Notes: generated from the sequence alone by a model not told the origin. 57,581 nucleotides of DNA from an uncultured Azospirillum sp. (GCF_946480385.1 NZ_CAMLJP010000024.1:1-57581), one strand, 5' to 3'. Shown: positions 41,872 through 51,422, numbered from the stretch's first letter. Program-made: numbers and translations.

Positions 41872-42810
41872 TCAGTCGCCTTCACCGGCGGGGAGCCGCT
41901 CGGTCACGGTCGTGCCGCGGCGGGTCTCGCGGTGCAGGATGTAGAGGCCGCTCGCCATCACCACGGCGGCGCCGGCCGCCATGGTCGCGGTCGGCACCTC
42001 CCCCCACAGCAGCCAGCCGAAGCCGACCGCCAGCAGCAGCGAGGTATAGTTCAGCGGCGCCACCAGGGCGGCCGGGGCCAGCGAATAGGCGCGGGTCAGC
42101 ATCAGCTGGCCGCAACCGCCGCACAGACCGGTCGCCAGCAGCATCAGCCAGTCCATCGGGCCCGGCGTGATCCAGGAGAAGGGCAGGGTCAGGCCGAGCA
42201 GGACGGTGGTCAGCAGGGTGAAGTAGAAGACGATGGTGTTCGCCAGCTCCGTCCGGCTCAGCTGGCGGATGGCGATCATTGCCAGCGCGTTGGTCAGCGC
42301 CCCGAACAGCGCGATGAGCGCGCCCAGATTCATCACGTCGCCGCTGGGCCGCACGATGATGAGCACGCCGGCGAAACCGACCAGAACCGCGCTCCAGCGG
42401 TGGATGCCGACCTTCTCGCTCAACAGCGGCACCGACAGCGCGGTGAGGAACAGCGGGGCGGCGAAATTCAGCGAGATGGCGTCGCCGAGCGGCAGCAGAT
42501 GGAAGGACCAGAACATGGCGGCCATGGAACTCAACCCGATCAGCGACCGCCCCAGATGGCCCCAGGGATAGCGGGTGCGCAGCGTCGTCACGAAGCCCAT
42601 GCCGAAATGGATCGCCAGACAGACTGGGATCAGGGCGAACAGGCTGCGGAAGAACATGACCTCGGTCACCGGGAAGCGGTCCATCAGGAGCTTCGCCAGG
42701 ACGTTCATCAGCGAGAAGAACAGCACGGACATCAGCATCGAGGCGATGCCGAGCGGGGTGTTGTCGACGCGCTTATGAGGCTTGGGAATTGTTTGCGGCG
42801 GGACAGTCAC
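41872..42810 (-). CDS. EamA/DMT family transporter
   Basis: 312 residues with ten predicted membrane helices in two EamA repeats (about 20-150 and 165-295). The repeats are visible as PLGIASMLMSVLFFSLMNVL and NLGALIALFGALTNALAMIA. Starts at GTG 42810. Drug/metabolite exporters of this type move amino acids, nucleosides or small metabolites. Isolated gene, substrate unknown. Confidence 0.92.
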   Translation of the reverse strand: MTVPPQTIPKPHKRVDNTPLGIASMLMSVLFFSLMNVLAKLLMDRFPVTEVMFFRSLFALIPVCLAIHFGMGFVTTLRTRYPWGHLGRSLIGLSSMAAMFWSFHLLPLGDAISLNFAAPLFLTALSVPLLSEKVGIHRWSAVLVGFAGVLIIVRPSGDVMNLGALIALFGALTNALAMIAIRQLSRTELANTIVFYFTLLTTVLLGLTLPFSWITPGPMDWLMLLATGLCGGCGQLMLTRAYSLAPAALVAPLNYTSLLLAVGFGWLLWGEVPTATMAAGAAVVMASGLYILHRETRRGTTVTERLPAGEGD

Positions 42811-42938
42811 GGTGCACCGAGCCTACCAAGCGTTGCCGCCCGCGTCACGGTGTCGCGACGCGGGCGGTCATGTCGGAGCGGTATGGCGGTGTTGCGTAAA
42901 CCCGCGCCGACGCTCGGCCCGGAACGTCCGACTTTCGC

Positions 42939-43484
42939 TTAGACCTTGAACAGGCCGGAGATTTCGGCTTCGGCGCGCAGCCAATGCTCCTGCTCGCGGC
43001 CTTCGGGGCAGCCTTCCTCCTGCCAGATCTGATAGGCGCGTTCCTGGATCATGCGGTTGCGCTGGCCGCTGAGCAGACCCTCGGCGATGTTCATGTTCAG
43101 GCGGGCCAGCGAGACCAGCTTGCGCGTCTCGATCGCGCCCTGGGTCGCCAGCATGGTGGTGGAGACGACATACTGCGCCAGATTGCGCAGGTTGGCTTTC
43201 ACCTCCGGCTCGACCGGGCAGTCGTCGTTCAGCAGGACCGTCTTGATGGCGATCCAGAGCTTCAGGTTCTGGTCCAGGGCGACTGTGACCTTTTCCGGCG
43301 CGTCCGATTCCAGCAGGGTGCTGGCCGCCTGCAGCAGGACGATGCTGTCCTGTTCCACCGACGCGAAGTTGGTGCGCAGGATGGTGTCGGCCCAGCTTTC
43401 CACCGGAGCCTCGAACACCGGCGCGGTGGTGGCGGGAGCGGTTGCGGGAGCGGCGGAGGAGGCGGTCTTGCGCTTGGTGGCCAT
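42939..43484 (-). CDS. flaF: FlaF-like flagellin regulator fused to DUF2934
   Basis: 181 residues. Residues ~50-145 match the FlaF pattern: LLQAASTLL, ALDQNLKLWIAIKTVLL, and NLRNLAQYVVSTTMLA then a helix ending in AEGLLSG. FlaF promotes flagellin synthesis or secretion together with FlbT in Alphaproteobacteria. The C-terminal ~35 residues are a DUF2934 module (MIQERAYQIWQEEGCPEGRE then HWLRAEAEI). The Ala/Thr/Pro-rich N-terminus (to ~30) is disordered. ATG 43484 was chosen over an upstream in-frame codon at 43529. No flagellin or flbT gene is adjacent. Confidence 0.75.
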   Translation of the reverse strand: MATKRKTASSAAPATAPATTAPVFEAPVESWADTILRTNFASVEQDSIVLLQAASTLLESDAPEKVTVALDQNLKLWIAIKTVLLNDDCPVEPEVKANLRNLAQYVVSTTMLATQGAIETRKLVSLARLNMNIAEGLLSGQRNRMIQERAYQIWQEEGCPEGREQEHWLRAEAEISGLFKV

Positions 43485-43619
43485 GGTGGGTTCCCCGGGG
43501 AGCGTTCGGTCCGCGTCCACTTGATCCAACCATGTTTAAGATGCGGTTAAGACGCCACCCACGCGCGCGTTTTCAATAGGCGAGACGCCGCGACACGATG
43601 TCCTGGCCCCGGCCCCCGG

Positions 43620-44252
43620 TCAGGGGCCGCCGAAAGGCAAGCGATAGTAAAAGCCGAAGACATTGTTGGTGCCGGCCGCCGGATCGCCCGCCGCGGCGTC
43701 GTTGACGATGCGGCTGTAGCCCAGGCTGAAGCGCGACTTGTTGTCGAACTCGTATCCCAATTCCAGCTGCGAGCGGAATTCGGTGGTGGGGGCGCCCTCG
43801 CGCCGGGCGGTGGGCAGGGTGCCGGCGCCGAAACTGGGGGTGAAGACGAAGGAGCCGAGCGGAACGTCGACCAGCACGCCGCCGCTGAGGCCCCCGGTCA
43901 GGCCGCCGGTCAGTCCCGTGCCGAGGCCGGTCACGGCGCCGCGCGGGGTCAGGCTGCTGCCGCTGCCCGGCCCGATCCAGGGCTGGATGCTGACATAGGG
44001 TTCGACCTGCGGGATCAGCGATGACCCGATCCGCATCTTGCTGTTCAGGATGGTGAGGCTGCTTTCCGCCGGCGGCTGCAGGCTGTAGGCGAGGCCGCCG
44101 ACCGCCCAATTGCCGAACCGGCCGTCCGCGTCGATGGATTCCGCCCGTGCCGATCCGGCGCCGGCCCCCAGAAGAGTGAAGGCGAGCGCGAGCAGGCAGG
44201 CGGCCAAGACGGCCTGCGGGTGAATCCTCTGGTGGCTGAACAGGCGGTTCAC
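43620..44252 (-). CDS. PagL-like (acyloxyacyl hydrolase family) outer-membrane barrel, catalytic residues not seen
   Basis: 210 residues from GTG 44252 behind GGGAGGGGG. Signal peptide about 1-37 (AACLLALAFTLLGAGAGSARA|ES). The rest is a small beta barrel (FGNWAVGGLAYSLQ, FRSQLELGYEFDNKSRFSLGYS, terminal FGFYYRLPF). The C-terminal strand aligns with the lipid A deacylase signature HxSN...NPG, but here it reads YSRIVND...AAGTNN, so the catalytic His and Ser appear to be replaced. A Gly/Leu/Thr-rich tract is at ~108-125. Probably a structural or degenerate member. Confidence 0.6.
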   Translation of the reverse strand: MNRLFSHQRIHPQAVLAACLLALAFTLLGAGAGSARAESIDADGRFGNWAVGGLAYSLQPPAESSLTILNSKMRIGSSLIPQVEPYVSIQPWIGPGSGSSLTPRGAVTGLGTGLTGGLTGGLSGGVLVDVPLGSFVFTPSFGAGTLPTARREGAPTTEFRSQLELGYEFDNKSRFSLGYSRIVNDAAAGDPAAGTNNVFGFYYRLPFGGP

Positions 44253-44424
44253 GGGCACCCCCTCCCGATGACGCGTCGGATCGCACCACGCGGTCCGGCC
44301 ACTATAACGATGGGGCGTGGCGACTGACCCATGGAGTATCGGCACTACCCCTAGGATGTCGTGATCGCCATCCGCGTTTCAACCATGAAAGCACGAGCGG
44401 TACGGGACGATCGTCTGTTACCAT

Positions 44425-46002
44425 ATGCTCATGAACGTGCATCCCGCCGAGCCAGCGTCCGGCCCTGGGCCGCAGGAGGAGGTGATCGCCTTCCTCGGCG
44501 ATCCGCGCACCCATGGCGGGGCTCTGGTGGAGCGCATCGACACCCACGCCGCGCTGGTGTTCCTGGCGGGTGACCGGGCGCTGAAGCTGAAGCGTGCGGT
44601 GCGTTATCCCTATCTGGACTATTCGACGGTCGCGAAGCGCCATGCGGCCTGCGTGGCGGAACTGGCGATCAACCGCCGCACCGCGCCGGGGCTCTACCGT
44701 GATGTGGTCGCAATCCGCCGCGGGGCCGATGGCCGTTGGCGGCTGGACGAAGCGGGCGGGGACGCGGCAGGGGATGTGCCGGGGGAGGTCATCGACTGGC
44801 TGGTGTCGATGGCGCGCTTCCCCGATGAGGCGCTGTTCGACCGTATGGCCGAGCAAGGCAGCCTGACCCCGGTCCTGATGCGCCGGCTGGCCGAGCGGAT
44901 CGCCGCCTTTCACCGTGACGCCGCTCCCCGGCCGGATGGCGGCGGGGTGGAGGCGTTGCGCGTGGTGGCGGACGGCAATCTGGAAGACCTGCGCGCCGCG
45001 CCGGACCTGTTTCCGGCGGACGCGGTGGCGCGGCTGGCGGAGCGTACGGCGGAGGCGCTTGACCGGTTGGCGCCGCTGCTGGAGGCGCGGCGGCGGGACG
45101 GATTCGTCCGCCACGGCCATGGCGACCTGCATCTGCGCAACATCGTCCTGCTGGACGGCGAACCGACCCTGTTCGACGCCATCGAGTTCGACGAGGCGCT
45201 GGCGGTGGCCGACGTCTTCTATGACCTCGCCTTCCTGCTGATGGACCTGGATTACCGTGGGCTGCGGCCGTTGGGCAATGTGGTGCTGAACCGCTATCTG
45301 GAGGAGACGGAGGATTACGGCGGGCTGGCGGCGCTGCCGCTGTTCCTGTCGCTGCGTGCGGCGGTGCGGGCCAAGGTTTCGGCCGCGGCGCTGCGGCTTG
45401 GCGGAAAGGCGGAGGGGTTGGCCGAAGAGGCGCGGCGCTATCTGGACCATGCCTTGGCCGTACTGGACCCGGCGCCGGCGCGGCTGGTGGCGGTCGGCGG
45501 GCTGTCCGGCACCGGAAAGACCAGGCTGGCCAAGGGGATCGCACCCGATCTGGGGCCGCCGCCCGGTGCGGTGGTGCTGCGCAGCGACGTGTTGCGCAAG
45601 CGGCTGTGCGGAGTCGCCGACACCGACCGGCTGCCGGCCGACGGCTATGCCCCGGCGGTGACAGAACGGGTCTATGATGAGTTGTACCGGAGGGCGGCGG
45701 TGGTTCTGGGAACGGGCCAAGCCGTGGTGGTCGATGCGGTCAGCGCCCGGCCGGACGAACGCCGCCGGATCGAAGCGGTCGCGGCGGCGGCCGGCGTGCG
45801 GTTCGACGGGATCTGGATGGAGGCGCCGCTGTCAGAGCGGGTGGACCGTGTGACCAATCGTCGCAACGATGCGTCCGACGCCACCGCCGACGTGGTGGAA
45901 CGGCAGGAATCCTATGATTTGGGTACAATCGACTGGACGCGCCTGGATTCTGGCAGGGTTGCAGCGGATGTGCTGGACGACGCCCGTGCAAGCTTGGCCT
46001 AA
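44425..46002 (+). CDS. Bifunctional APH-type phosphotransferase / AAA P-loop kinase fusion
   Basis: 525 residues. The N-terminal two thirds is an aminoglycoside-phosphotransferase-like kinase with the Brenner motif HGDLHLRNIV (~232-241) and the metal-binding Asp in DAIEFDEA. The C-terminal third is a P-loop kinase with Walker A GGLSGTGKTRLAKG (~357-370) and conserved RSDVLRKRL. This fusion is a known family of unknown substrate, not a resistance marker by itself. ATG 44425 or 44431 (MNVHP) could be the start; no ribosome binding site is obvious. Confidence 0.88.
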   Translation: MLMNVHPAEPASGPGPQEEVIAFLGDPRTHGGALVERIDTHAALVFLAGDRALKLKRAVRYPYLDYSTVAKRHAACVAELAINRRTAPGLYRDVVAIRRGADGRWRLDEAGGDAAGDVPGEVIDWLVSMARFPDEALFDRMAEQGSLTPVLMRRLAERIAAFHRDAAPRPDGGGVEALRVVADGNLEDLRAAPDLFPADAVARLAERTAEALDRLAPLLEARRRDGFVRHGHGDLHLRNIVLLDGEPTLFDAIEFDEALAVADVFYDLAFLLMDLDYRGLRPLGNVVLNRYLEETEDYGGLAALPLFLSLRAAVRAKVSAAALRLGGKAEGLAEEARRYLDHALAVLDPAPARLVAVGGLSGTGKTRLAKGIAPDLGPPPGAVVLRSDVLRKRLCGVADTDRLPADGYAPAVTERVYDELYRRAAVVLGTGQAVVVDAVSARPDERRRIEAVAAAAGVRFDGIWMEAPLSERVDRVTNRRNDASDATADVVERQESYDLGTIDWTRLDSGRVAADVLDDARASLA

Positions 46003-46178
46003 TTCCAGGAGTGGCAACATCTTATGGACTGCATCTTCAAGGTTTGCGGCCCCTGCCCCGGACCGCGGACCGCAGCGACGATGGGGCGAATGACGGCCCG
46101 GTGAGAATCGCCCGCCACACCGGCGGACGGACCGCCGCCGTCCGGGAAGGGCCGCTCGAACCGGTCCGGGAGGAGTCC

Positions 46179-47045
46179 ATGACCTACAAGACCATCCTTG
46201 TGCCGCTGTGCGGCAGTGAGAACGACCCGGTGGCCCTGAAGGGCGCGATTTCGGTGGCGCGCGACTTCGACGCCCACCTCGTCGGCCTGTTCGTCAGCCT
46301 CGACCCGCGCGATGCCGTCCCGATGCTGGGCGAGGGCATGTCCGGCGCCATGGTGGACGAGATCATGCGCGCGGCGGAAACGGAATCGAACAACCATCGC
46401 GCCGCCGCCCGCCGGTCCTTCGACGCCGCCGTCGCCGAGGCCGGCTTCGAGATGCGCGATGTCCCCGGCGGGGTCGAGGCGCCGTCCGCCTCCTGGCGCG
46501 AGGTCGTCGGCCGGATCGAGGACGTGGTGCCGGCCGAAGGCCGTCTGGCCGACCTGATCGTCTGCGCCCACACCTCCATCGAGGCCGATACGCAGGGCTA
46601 TACCACCATGGAAACGGCGCTGCTGGGATCCGCCCGGCCGGTGCTGCTGGTGCCGAAAAACCTGCCGGCGGAGATCGGCCACACCGTCGCCGTCGCCTGG
46701 AACGGCAAGACGGAGGCGACGCGCGCCGTCGCCGCGGCCCTGCCCTTCCTGCGCAGCGCCGAGCGTGCCCACATTCTGACCGCCGAAACTTCGGTGACGG
46801 AGGGCGCGACAGGACGCCGCATTGCCCAATATCTCGCTTGGCAGGGTGTTAACCCTGAGTTAACTATATTGCATCCGGGATCGGAACCCGTTGGGGAGAC
46901 GGTCACCAAGAAAGCCGTGGAGCTGGACGCCGACCTGCTGGTTATGGGCGGTTACGGCCACAGCCGGATGCGGGAAATGATCCTGGGCGGTGTCACGCGC
47001 TACGTGCTGAACCACGCCGGGCTGCCGGTTCTGATGGCTCACTGA
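46179..47045 (+). CDS. uspA: Universal stress protein with two Usp domains
   Basis: 288 residues. The first domain opens YKTILVPLCGSENDP. The second ends with the ATP-binding signature MGGYGHSRMREMILGGVTRYVL in pattern (G-x2-G-x9-G). Start ATG 46179 has GGGAGGAG upstream; the longer frame is not conserved. A short patch around 46845-46875 is unusually AT-rich within the gene. Groups with the small Cys/His protein and hemerythrin downstream in an apparent stress/oxygen-response set. Confidence 0.92.
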   Translation: MTYKTILVPLCGSENDPVALKGAISVARDFDAHLVGLFVSLDPRDAVPMLGEGMSGAMVDEIMRAAETESNNHRAAARRSFDAAVAEAGFEMRDVPGGVEAPSASWREVVGRIEDVVPAEGRLADLIVCAHTSIEADTQGYTTMETALLGSARPVLLVPKNLPAEIGHTVAVAWNGKTEATRAVAAALPFLRSAERAHILTAETSVTEGATGRRIAQYLAWQGVNPELTILHPGSEPVGETVTKKAVELDADLLVMGGYGHSRMREMILGGVTRYVLNHAGLPVLMAH

Positions 47046-47194
47046 TAGTCGCCGGTCTTCGGCCGCGCGGGTTTTCCTGCCGCTTTTTCCGGCGGGGAGC
47101 CCGTGCGGCTCCGGCATTTGCAGAGGGACGATCAGCAGGACCGTTTTCGACCCTGCCCACAGGGCATCCCGGCCGTTCCTGGGAGGAACGCGCC

Positions 47195-47455
47195 ATGTTG
47201 ACGATCAAGGACTGCATCGCGCTGAGCGATCTCACCGAAGCCGAGGTCGACGCGATCGCCGAACACGAGCATCTGCCGGAAATGGTGGCGGTGGAGATGG
47301 GCCATTGCCTTGCCCACTGCCCCGGCGGCGCCAACCGCATCGCCCATATCATCGCCGACGACATCGCGGAGGCCTGCGCCCACGGCCAGGTCGGCCATGC
47401 GGTGGAACTGATGCACACCCTGCGGGAATTCGTGGACACCCATCCGCAAGGCTGA
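47195..47455 (+). CDS. Small conserved Cys/His-rich protein
   Basis: 86 residues, not recognised by name. Acidic helical N-terminus (LSDLTEAEVDAIAEHEHLPEMV) followed by a cluster of possible metal ligands: His and Cys in MGHCLAHCPGG, His in RIAHIIADDI, then Cys/His in EACAHGQVGHAVELMH. Good ribosome binding site GGGAGGA. Its place between uspA and hemerythrin suggests a small stress-linked metal or redox protein; inference. Confidence 0.75.
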   Translation: MLTIKDCIALSDLTEAEVDAIAEHEHLPEMVAVEMGHCLAHCPGGANRIAHIIADDIAEACAHGQVGHAVELMHTLREFVDTHPQG

Positions 47456-47575
47456 GGGTACGGCAGGGGCTGAAGGGGCCGGGGAACAGTCCGGCCGCGG
47501 CGGGGTTCTACTGGCAAGCTTTTTCGCGATTGCCGTCCGGCAGTCGCCCCTCGACAATTGCCAAGGACCCCGACG

Positions 47576-48046
47576 ATGGCCAGCAAGACCACCGGCACCC
47601 AGGCTGATATCTTCGCCCGCATCAAGACCGATCACGACACCATCCGCAGCCTTCTCGAAAAGACCGAGAAGGCCAACGGCAGCGGCCGCGCCGTGTTCGA
47701 GGAACTGCAGCGGGAGTTGTGGGCCCATTCGAAGGTGGAGGAAGGCGTCTTCTACGCCTCGCTGAAGAAGGCCAAGGAGGCGAAGTCGGAAACGGTCGAG
47801 GGGTTGAACGAGCATCACCTCATCAACGGCCTGCTCGACGAGCTGAACGCGATGAAGACCACCGACAGCGGCTGGAAGGAAAAGCTGCAGGTGCTGGGCG
47901 AACTGGTCCGCCACCATTTGGACGAAGAGGAAGAGGAACTGTTCGAGGAGGCCAGGGACGTCCTCGACGACGACCGCGCGGCCGAGCTGGGCGGCGCCTA
48001 TGATGACCGCAAGAAGCACATCATGGCGGGTCTGGCGCCGCTGTAA
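47576..48046 (+). CDS. Hemerythrin HHE domain protein
   Basis: 156 residues, a four-helix non-heme di-iron protein. Likely ligands are His20 (TDHDTI), His51/Glu55 (AHSKVEE), His80 or 81 (NEHHLIN) and His113/114 with Glu residues (VRHHLDEEEEE). ATG 47576 follows AAGGACC; an earlier in-frame ATG 47558 is less likely. Such proteins bind O2, NO or handle oxidative stress. Confidence 0.9.
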   Translation: MASKTTGTQADIFARIKTDHDTIRSLLEKTEKANGSGRAVFEELQRELWAHSKVEEGVFYASLKKAKEAKSETVEGLNEHHLINGLLDELNAMKTTDSGWKEKLQVLGELVRHHLDEEEEELFEEARDVLDDDRAAELGGAYDDRKKHIMAGLAPL

Positions 48047-48130
48047 GGAGGGCCACGCCATCCCCTTCGGTTGCCGTCGGCCGGCGAAAGGGCCATATCT
48101 GGGGCTTTCTGGAACTGGCCGGCGGTGTCG

Positions 48131-49420
48131 ATGTCCAAGCATGTCAGCGTCAAGCGAATGCTCTCCCGGCGGGGTGTGCGGTTCGGCCGTGCCGCGCTGG
48201 CGGCGGCCGTGATTGGAATTTCCGCCCTGACATCCGCCCCCGCTTCCGCCGCACCCGCCCCTCCGGCCAAGGAGCTGGCGCAGAAGACCTGCGGCACGCT
48301 CGCGTCGCGGGTCGACGAGGTGTCCGGGCGCGGGCCGCTGTTCCTGCGCAGCTATGACAATTCATACGCGCCCGGCCCGACTTCCGAGCCGGCTCTGTCA
48401 AACGCCGCCTTCACCTACGACAATGCGCTGGCGATCATGGCGCTGACCGCCTGCGGACAGCGCGACAAGGCCCTGCGCATCGGCGAGGCGCTGCTCGACG
48501 CCGTGTCGCTCGACCGCGCCGGCTGGAAGGGGCGGCTGCGCAACACCTACCGGGCCGGCGCGCAGAAACAGCGGCCGATCCCGCCGAATGGCTGGTGGGA
48601 TGCCGTCGGAAACCATTGGGGCGAGGACCCTTATCAGGTCGGCACCGCCACCGGCAACGTCGCCTGGGCCGGATTGGCCCTGCTGACGCTGGCCGATGCG
48701 ACCGGCGAGACGCGCTTCCGCGACGGAGCGGCGGAGCTGGCGCGCTGGGTGGTCGAGCATACCCGCGATCCGCGCGGCCCCGGAGGTTTCAACGGCGGCT
48801 TGCAGGGCTTCGACGACGCACCGCAGCCGCTGACCTGGAAATCGACCGAGCACAACACCGATCTGGTCGCGCTGTTCGGCTGGCTTGGCGGCGATTTCGT
48901 CGGGCCGGAGAAGGAGGCGCGCGACTTCCTCGACAAGATGTGGACGGCGGGCGGCGACCATTTCCCCATCGGTACCGCACCGGACGGGGTGACGGTCAGC
49001 ACCTCCACCTCCGGCCTCGATGCCCAGCTCTGGCCGCTGTTGCTGCCGAAGGCGCCGGAGGCTTGGCGGGCCGCCCTGTCCTATGCGGAGCGCGCGCATG
49101 GCGCCGACGGCGGCTTCGACTTCAACGACGATCGCGACGGCATGTGGGTGGAGGGCACGGCGCAGGCGGCGCTGGCCTACCGCGCCGTCGGCCGCCGTGG
49201 CGATGCCGACCGGCTGTTCGGCGAGTTGCTGAAGGAGATCAGCCCCGGTGGCTATCTCTACGCCACCCGGCCGCAGGTGCTGTCCACCGGGCTTGCCATC
49301 GGGCCGGACAGCAAGACCGACGATTTCCTCTATTACCGCCGCCCCCATCTGGGCGCGACCGCCTGGGCGGCGCTGGCGGCGGTCGGCTGGAACCCGTTCA
49401 CGGGAAAGACGGTGCCGTAG
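48131..49420 (+). CDS. Exported (alpha/alpha)6-toroid protein, possible glycosidase-like
   Basis: 429 residues from ATG 48131 (48071 and 48158 are alternatives). The signal peptide is near residues 18-40 (ALAAAVIGISALTSAPASA). The mature part shows repeated helical hairpins typical of six-hairpin glycosidases: TYDNALAIMALTACGQ, VGTATGNVAWAGLALLTLAD, STEHNTDLVALFGWLG, VEGTAQAALAYRAVG and GATAWAALAAVGWNPF. The WNPF ending and the His/Asp in EHNTD suggest carbohydrate binding or cleavage. Substrate unknown; the family is hypothetical in most genomes. Confidence 0.75.
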   Translation: MSKHVSVKRMLSRRGVRFGRAALAAAVIGISALTSAPASAAPAPPAKELAQKTCGTLASRVDEVSGRGPLFLRSYDNSYAPGPTSEPALSNAAFTYDNALAIMALTACGQRDKALRIGEALLDAVSLDRAGWKGRLRNTYRAGAQKQRPIPPNGWWDAVGNHWGEDPYQVGTATGNVAWAGLALLTLADATGETRFRDGAAELARWVVEHTRDPRGPGGFNGGLQGFDDAPQPLTWKSTEHNTDLVALFGWLGGDFVGPEKEARDFLDKMWTAGGDHFPIGTAPDGVTVSTSTSGLDAQLWPLLLPKAPEAWRAALSYAERAHGADGGFDFNDDRDGMWVEGTAQAALAYRAVGRRGDADRLFGELLKEISPGGYLYATRPQVLSTGLAIGPDSKTDDFLYYRRPHLGATAWAALAAVGWNPFTGKTVP

Positions 49421-49456
49421 GCGACCGTCTTCCCGCGTCTCGTTGTCCCGGCGGCC

Positions 49457-51148
49457 TCAGCCCGCGCGGATCTGGGAGAGGAAGCCCTCCACCTCGTGGT
49501 GCATCGCCTCCGACTGCTGCGACAGTTCGCGGGCGGCGGACAGCACCTGACCGCCGGCGTTCTCGGTCTGCGCCGCGACCTCCGTCAGTTCCGACAGGCT
49601 GGCCGACACGCTGGCGGTGGCGTGGGAGGCCTGCTGGATCGCCCGGCTGATCTCCTCGGTCGTCGCGTTCTGCTGGGTGATGGCGCCGGAGATGGCGGTG
49701 GCGATTTCGTTCATGCGGGCGATGGTGACGCCAATCCCCTTGATTGCCGTCACCGCCGTGCCGGTCACCGACTGCATCGCCTGAATTTGGGCGGCGATCT
49801 CATCGGTGGCGCGGGCGGTCTGGCTGGCGAGGCTCTTCACTTCCGACGCGACGACGGCGAAGCCCTTGCCGGCCTCTCCCGCCCGCGCGGCCTCGATGGT
49901 GGCGTTCAGCGCCAGCAGGTTGGTCTGCGCCGCGATGTTGCTGATCAGCTCCACCACCTCGCCAATGCGCTGGGCGGTCTGGGCGAGGTCGCCGACGACG
50001 GCGTTGGTCTGCTCGGCCTCGCGCATCGCGGCACCCGCCACGTCGGTGCTCTGGTTCACCTGACGGGCGATCTCGGCGATGGAGGCGTTCATCTCCTCCG
50101 TCGCTGCGGCGACCGCCTGGACGTTGGAGGAGGTCTGTTCCGACGCGGCGGCGGAGCCGGTCGCCTGATGCATGGATTTCTGGGCGATGCCGCTCATGCT
50201 GCGGGCGGTGCTTTCCAGTTCGGTCGCGGCGGATGCGACGCCGCGCAGGATGCCGGAGATGGCGCTGTCGAAGGCGCGCAGCAGCCCCTCGCGCCGGTTG
50301 GCGACGGCAAGCGCCTGTTCGCGCTGGCGGTCCACCTCCGCCTGGACCTCGCGGCCCCTGACCAGCTCCTGGCGGAAACCCTCGACCGAACGGGCCAGTT
50401 CGCCGATCTCGTCCTTGCGGCCGATGCCCTCCACCGTCTTGTCGAGCGCGCCGCCGGCCATGCGGCGGACCTCCTGCATCAGCGCGCGGAGCGGCAGGAC
50501 CAGCCCGACCCGCGAGATCATGATGGAGATCAGCAGACCGACGGCGAGCGCCAGCGCCGCGGCCACCGCCAGCGTGGCCTTCATGGTCTGCGCCAGCCCC
50601 ATCGCCTCCGTCACCGCGGCGTCGGTGCGCTTCGACACGTCGCTGTTGTAGGCCTTCACCGCGTCGGTCAGCGCCATCTGCCCGCTGCGGCTGGCCTTCA
50701 GCCCTTCCAGAACCAGCGTACGGCCCTCGTCGCCACCCTTGGTCGCCGCGGCTTTGGCGGTGTCGAGCATCGAGCGGACGTTCTTCTCATAACCGCCGAA
50801 GCCGGCGCGAATGGCGTCGATCTTCGCCATCTGGTCGGCGTCGGAGCGCTTGCCGAGCGCCGTCAGCCGCTCCTGCATCTCGGCGATGCGCTTGTCGGCC
50901 TGCCCGGTGAAGCTGCCGGCCTTGGCGGGATCGTTGCCAAGCTCATACTCCATCCGGCTCAGCGCGATGATGTCGATGCGCATGTCGAAGGCGTCGAGCT
51001 GTTCCTTCTGGGTGCGGACAAGCTCGCCGACGGCCCGTTCGGTGCGGTCCAGGGCGTAGAAGCCGGCCGCGGCCGTCACCACGGAGAAGAGCCCGACGAC
51101 AGCGGCGGCGGCGGCCGTCTTGGTTTGAATGTGCCAGTCGGCCAACAT
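49457..51148 (-). CDS. Methyl-accepting chemotaxis protein
   Basis: 563 residues. TM1 is ~10-32, the periplasmic four-helix-bundle sensor ~33-185, TM2 ~190-212, HAMP ~213-265 ([20 protein letters not shown]), then a long cytoplasmic coiled coil with the hairpin tip [37 protein letters not shown] in pattern. The tip contacts CheA/CheW. GAGGTGAAGG is the ribosome binding site. Alone on the strand. The ligand is unknown. Confidence 0.95.
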   Translation of the reverse strand: MLADWHIQTKTAAAAAVVGLFSVVTAAAGFYALDRTERAVGELVRTQKEQLDAFDMRIDIIALSRMEYELGNDPAKAGSFTGQADKRIAEMQERLTALGKRSDADQMAKIDAIRAGFGGYEKNVRSMLDTAKAAATKGGDEGRTLVLEGLKASRSGQMALTDAVKAYNSDVSKRTDAAVTEAMGLAQTMKATLAVAAALALAVGLLISIMISRVGLVLPLRALMQEVRRMAGGALDKTVEGIGRKDEIGELARSVEGFRQELVRGREVQAEVDRQREQALAVANRREGLLRAFDSAISGILRGVASAATELESTARSMSGIAQKSMHQATGSAAASEQTSSNVQAVAAATEEMNASIAEIARQVNQSTDVAGAAMREAEQTNAVVGDLAQTAQRIGEVVELISNIAAQTNLLALNATIEAARAGEAGKGFAVVASEVKSLASQTARATDEIAAQIQAMQSVTGTAVTAIKGIGVTIARMNEIATAISGAITQQNATTEEISRAIQQASHATASVSASLSELTEVAAQTENAGGQVLSAARELSQQSEAMHHEVEGFLSQIRAG

Positions 51149-51422
51149 GGTCCTTCACCTCGTTTGGGAGCTGATCGGGAGGTTTCGGTTTGGGCAGAGA
51201 ATGATGTGGGAAGGGCGGGTGGATGCAGTGCAGCAATCCGGAACACCCGCCGGAACATTATCCAAGCACAGCATTATTTAATTTTCTTAAATGGGCAGAT
51301 TGATGCTTGCCCTGGCTCAGCGGCACTGACGCTGTCTATTGCGGATTTTTGACACCGCCTCTGCGTGTGCATGTTTGGACATTTGCGCGATCCGAGATTG
51401 AGTCCGAGCGCCGGATCAATGT
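51149..51422. promoter_or_regulatory. Region between the chemoreceptor and uvrC
   Basis: 274 bp, AT-rich at 51250-51300 (TTATTTAATTTTCTTAAA), the likely leftward chemoreceptor promoter. A GATAAT-like -10 can be seen on the minus strand, but no matching -35. Nothing else is recognised. Confidence 0.4.

Noticed and set aside
47096..47112. Hairpin GGAGCC/GGCTCC as terminator of uspA.
   Set aside because: Six-bp stem with no T run, in GC-rich DNA where such pairs are common by chance.
51250..51310. Possible sigma-28 promoter (TAAA...GATAA on the minus strand) for the first chemoreceptor.
   Set aside because: The spacer is about 7 bases, not the ~11 or more expected after the 8-base upstream element.
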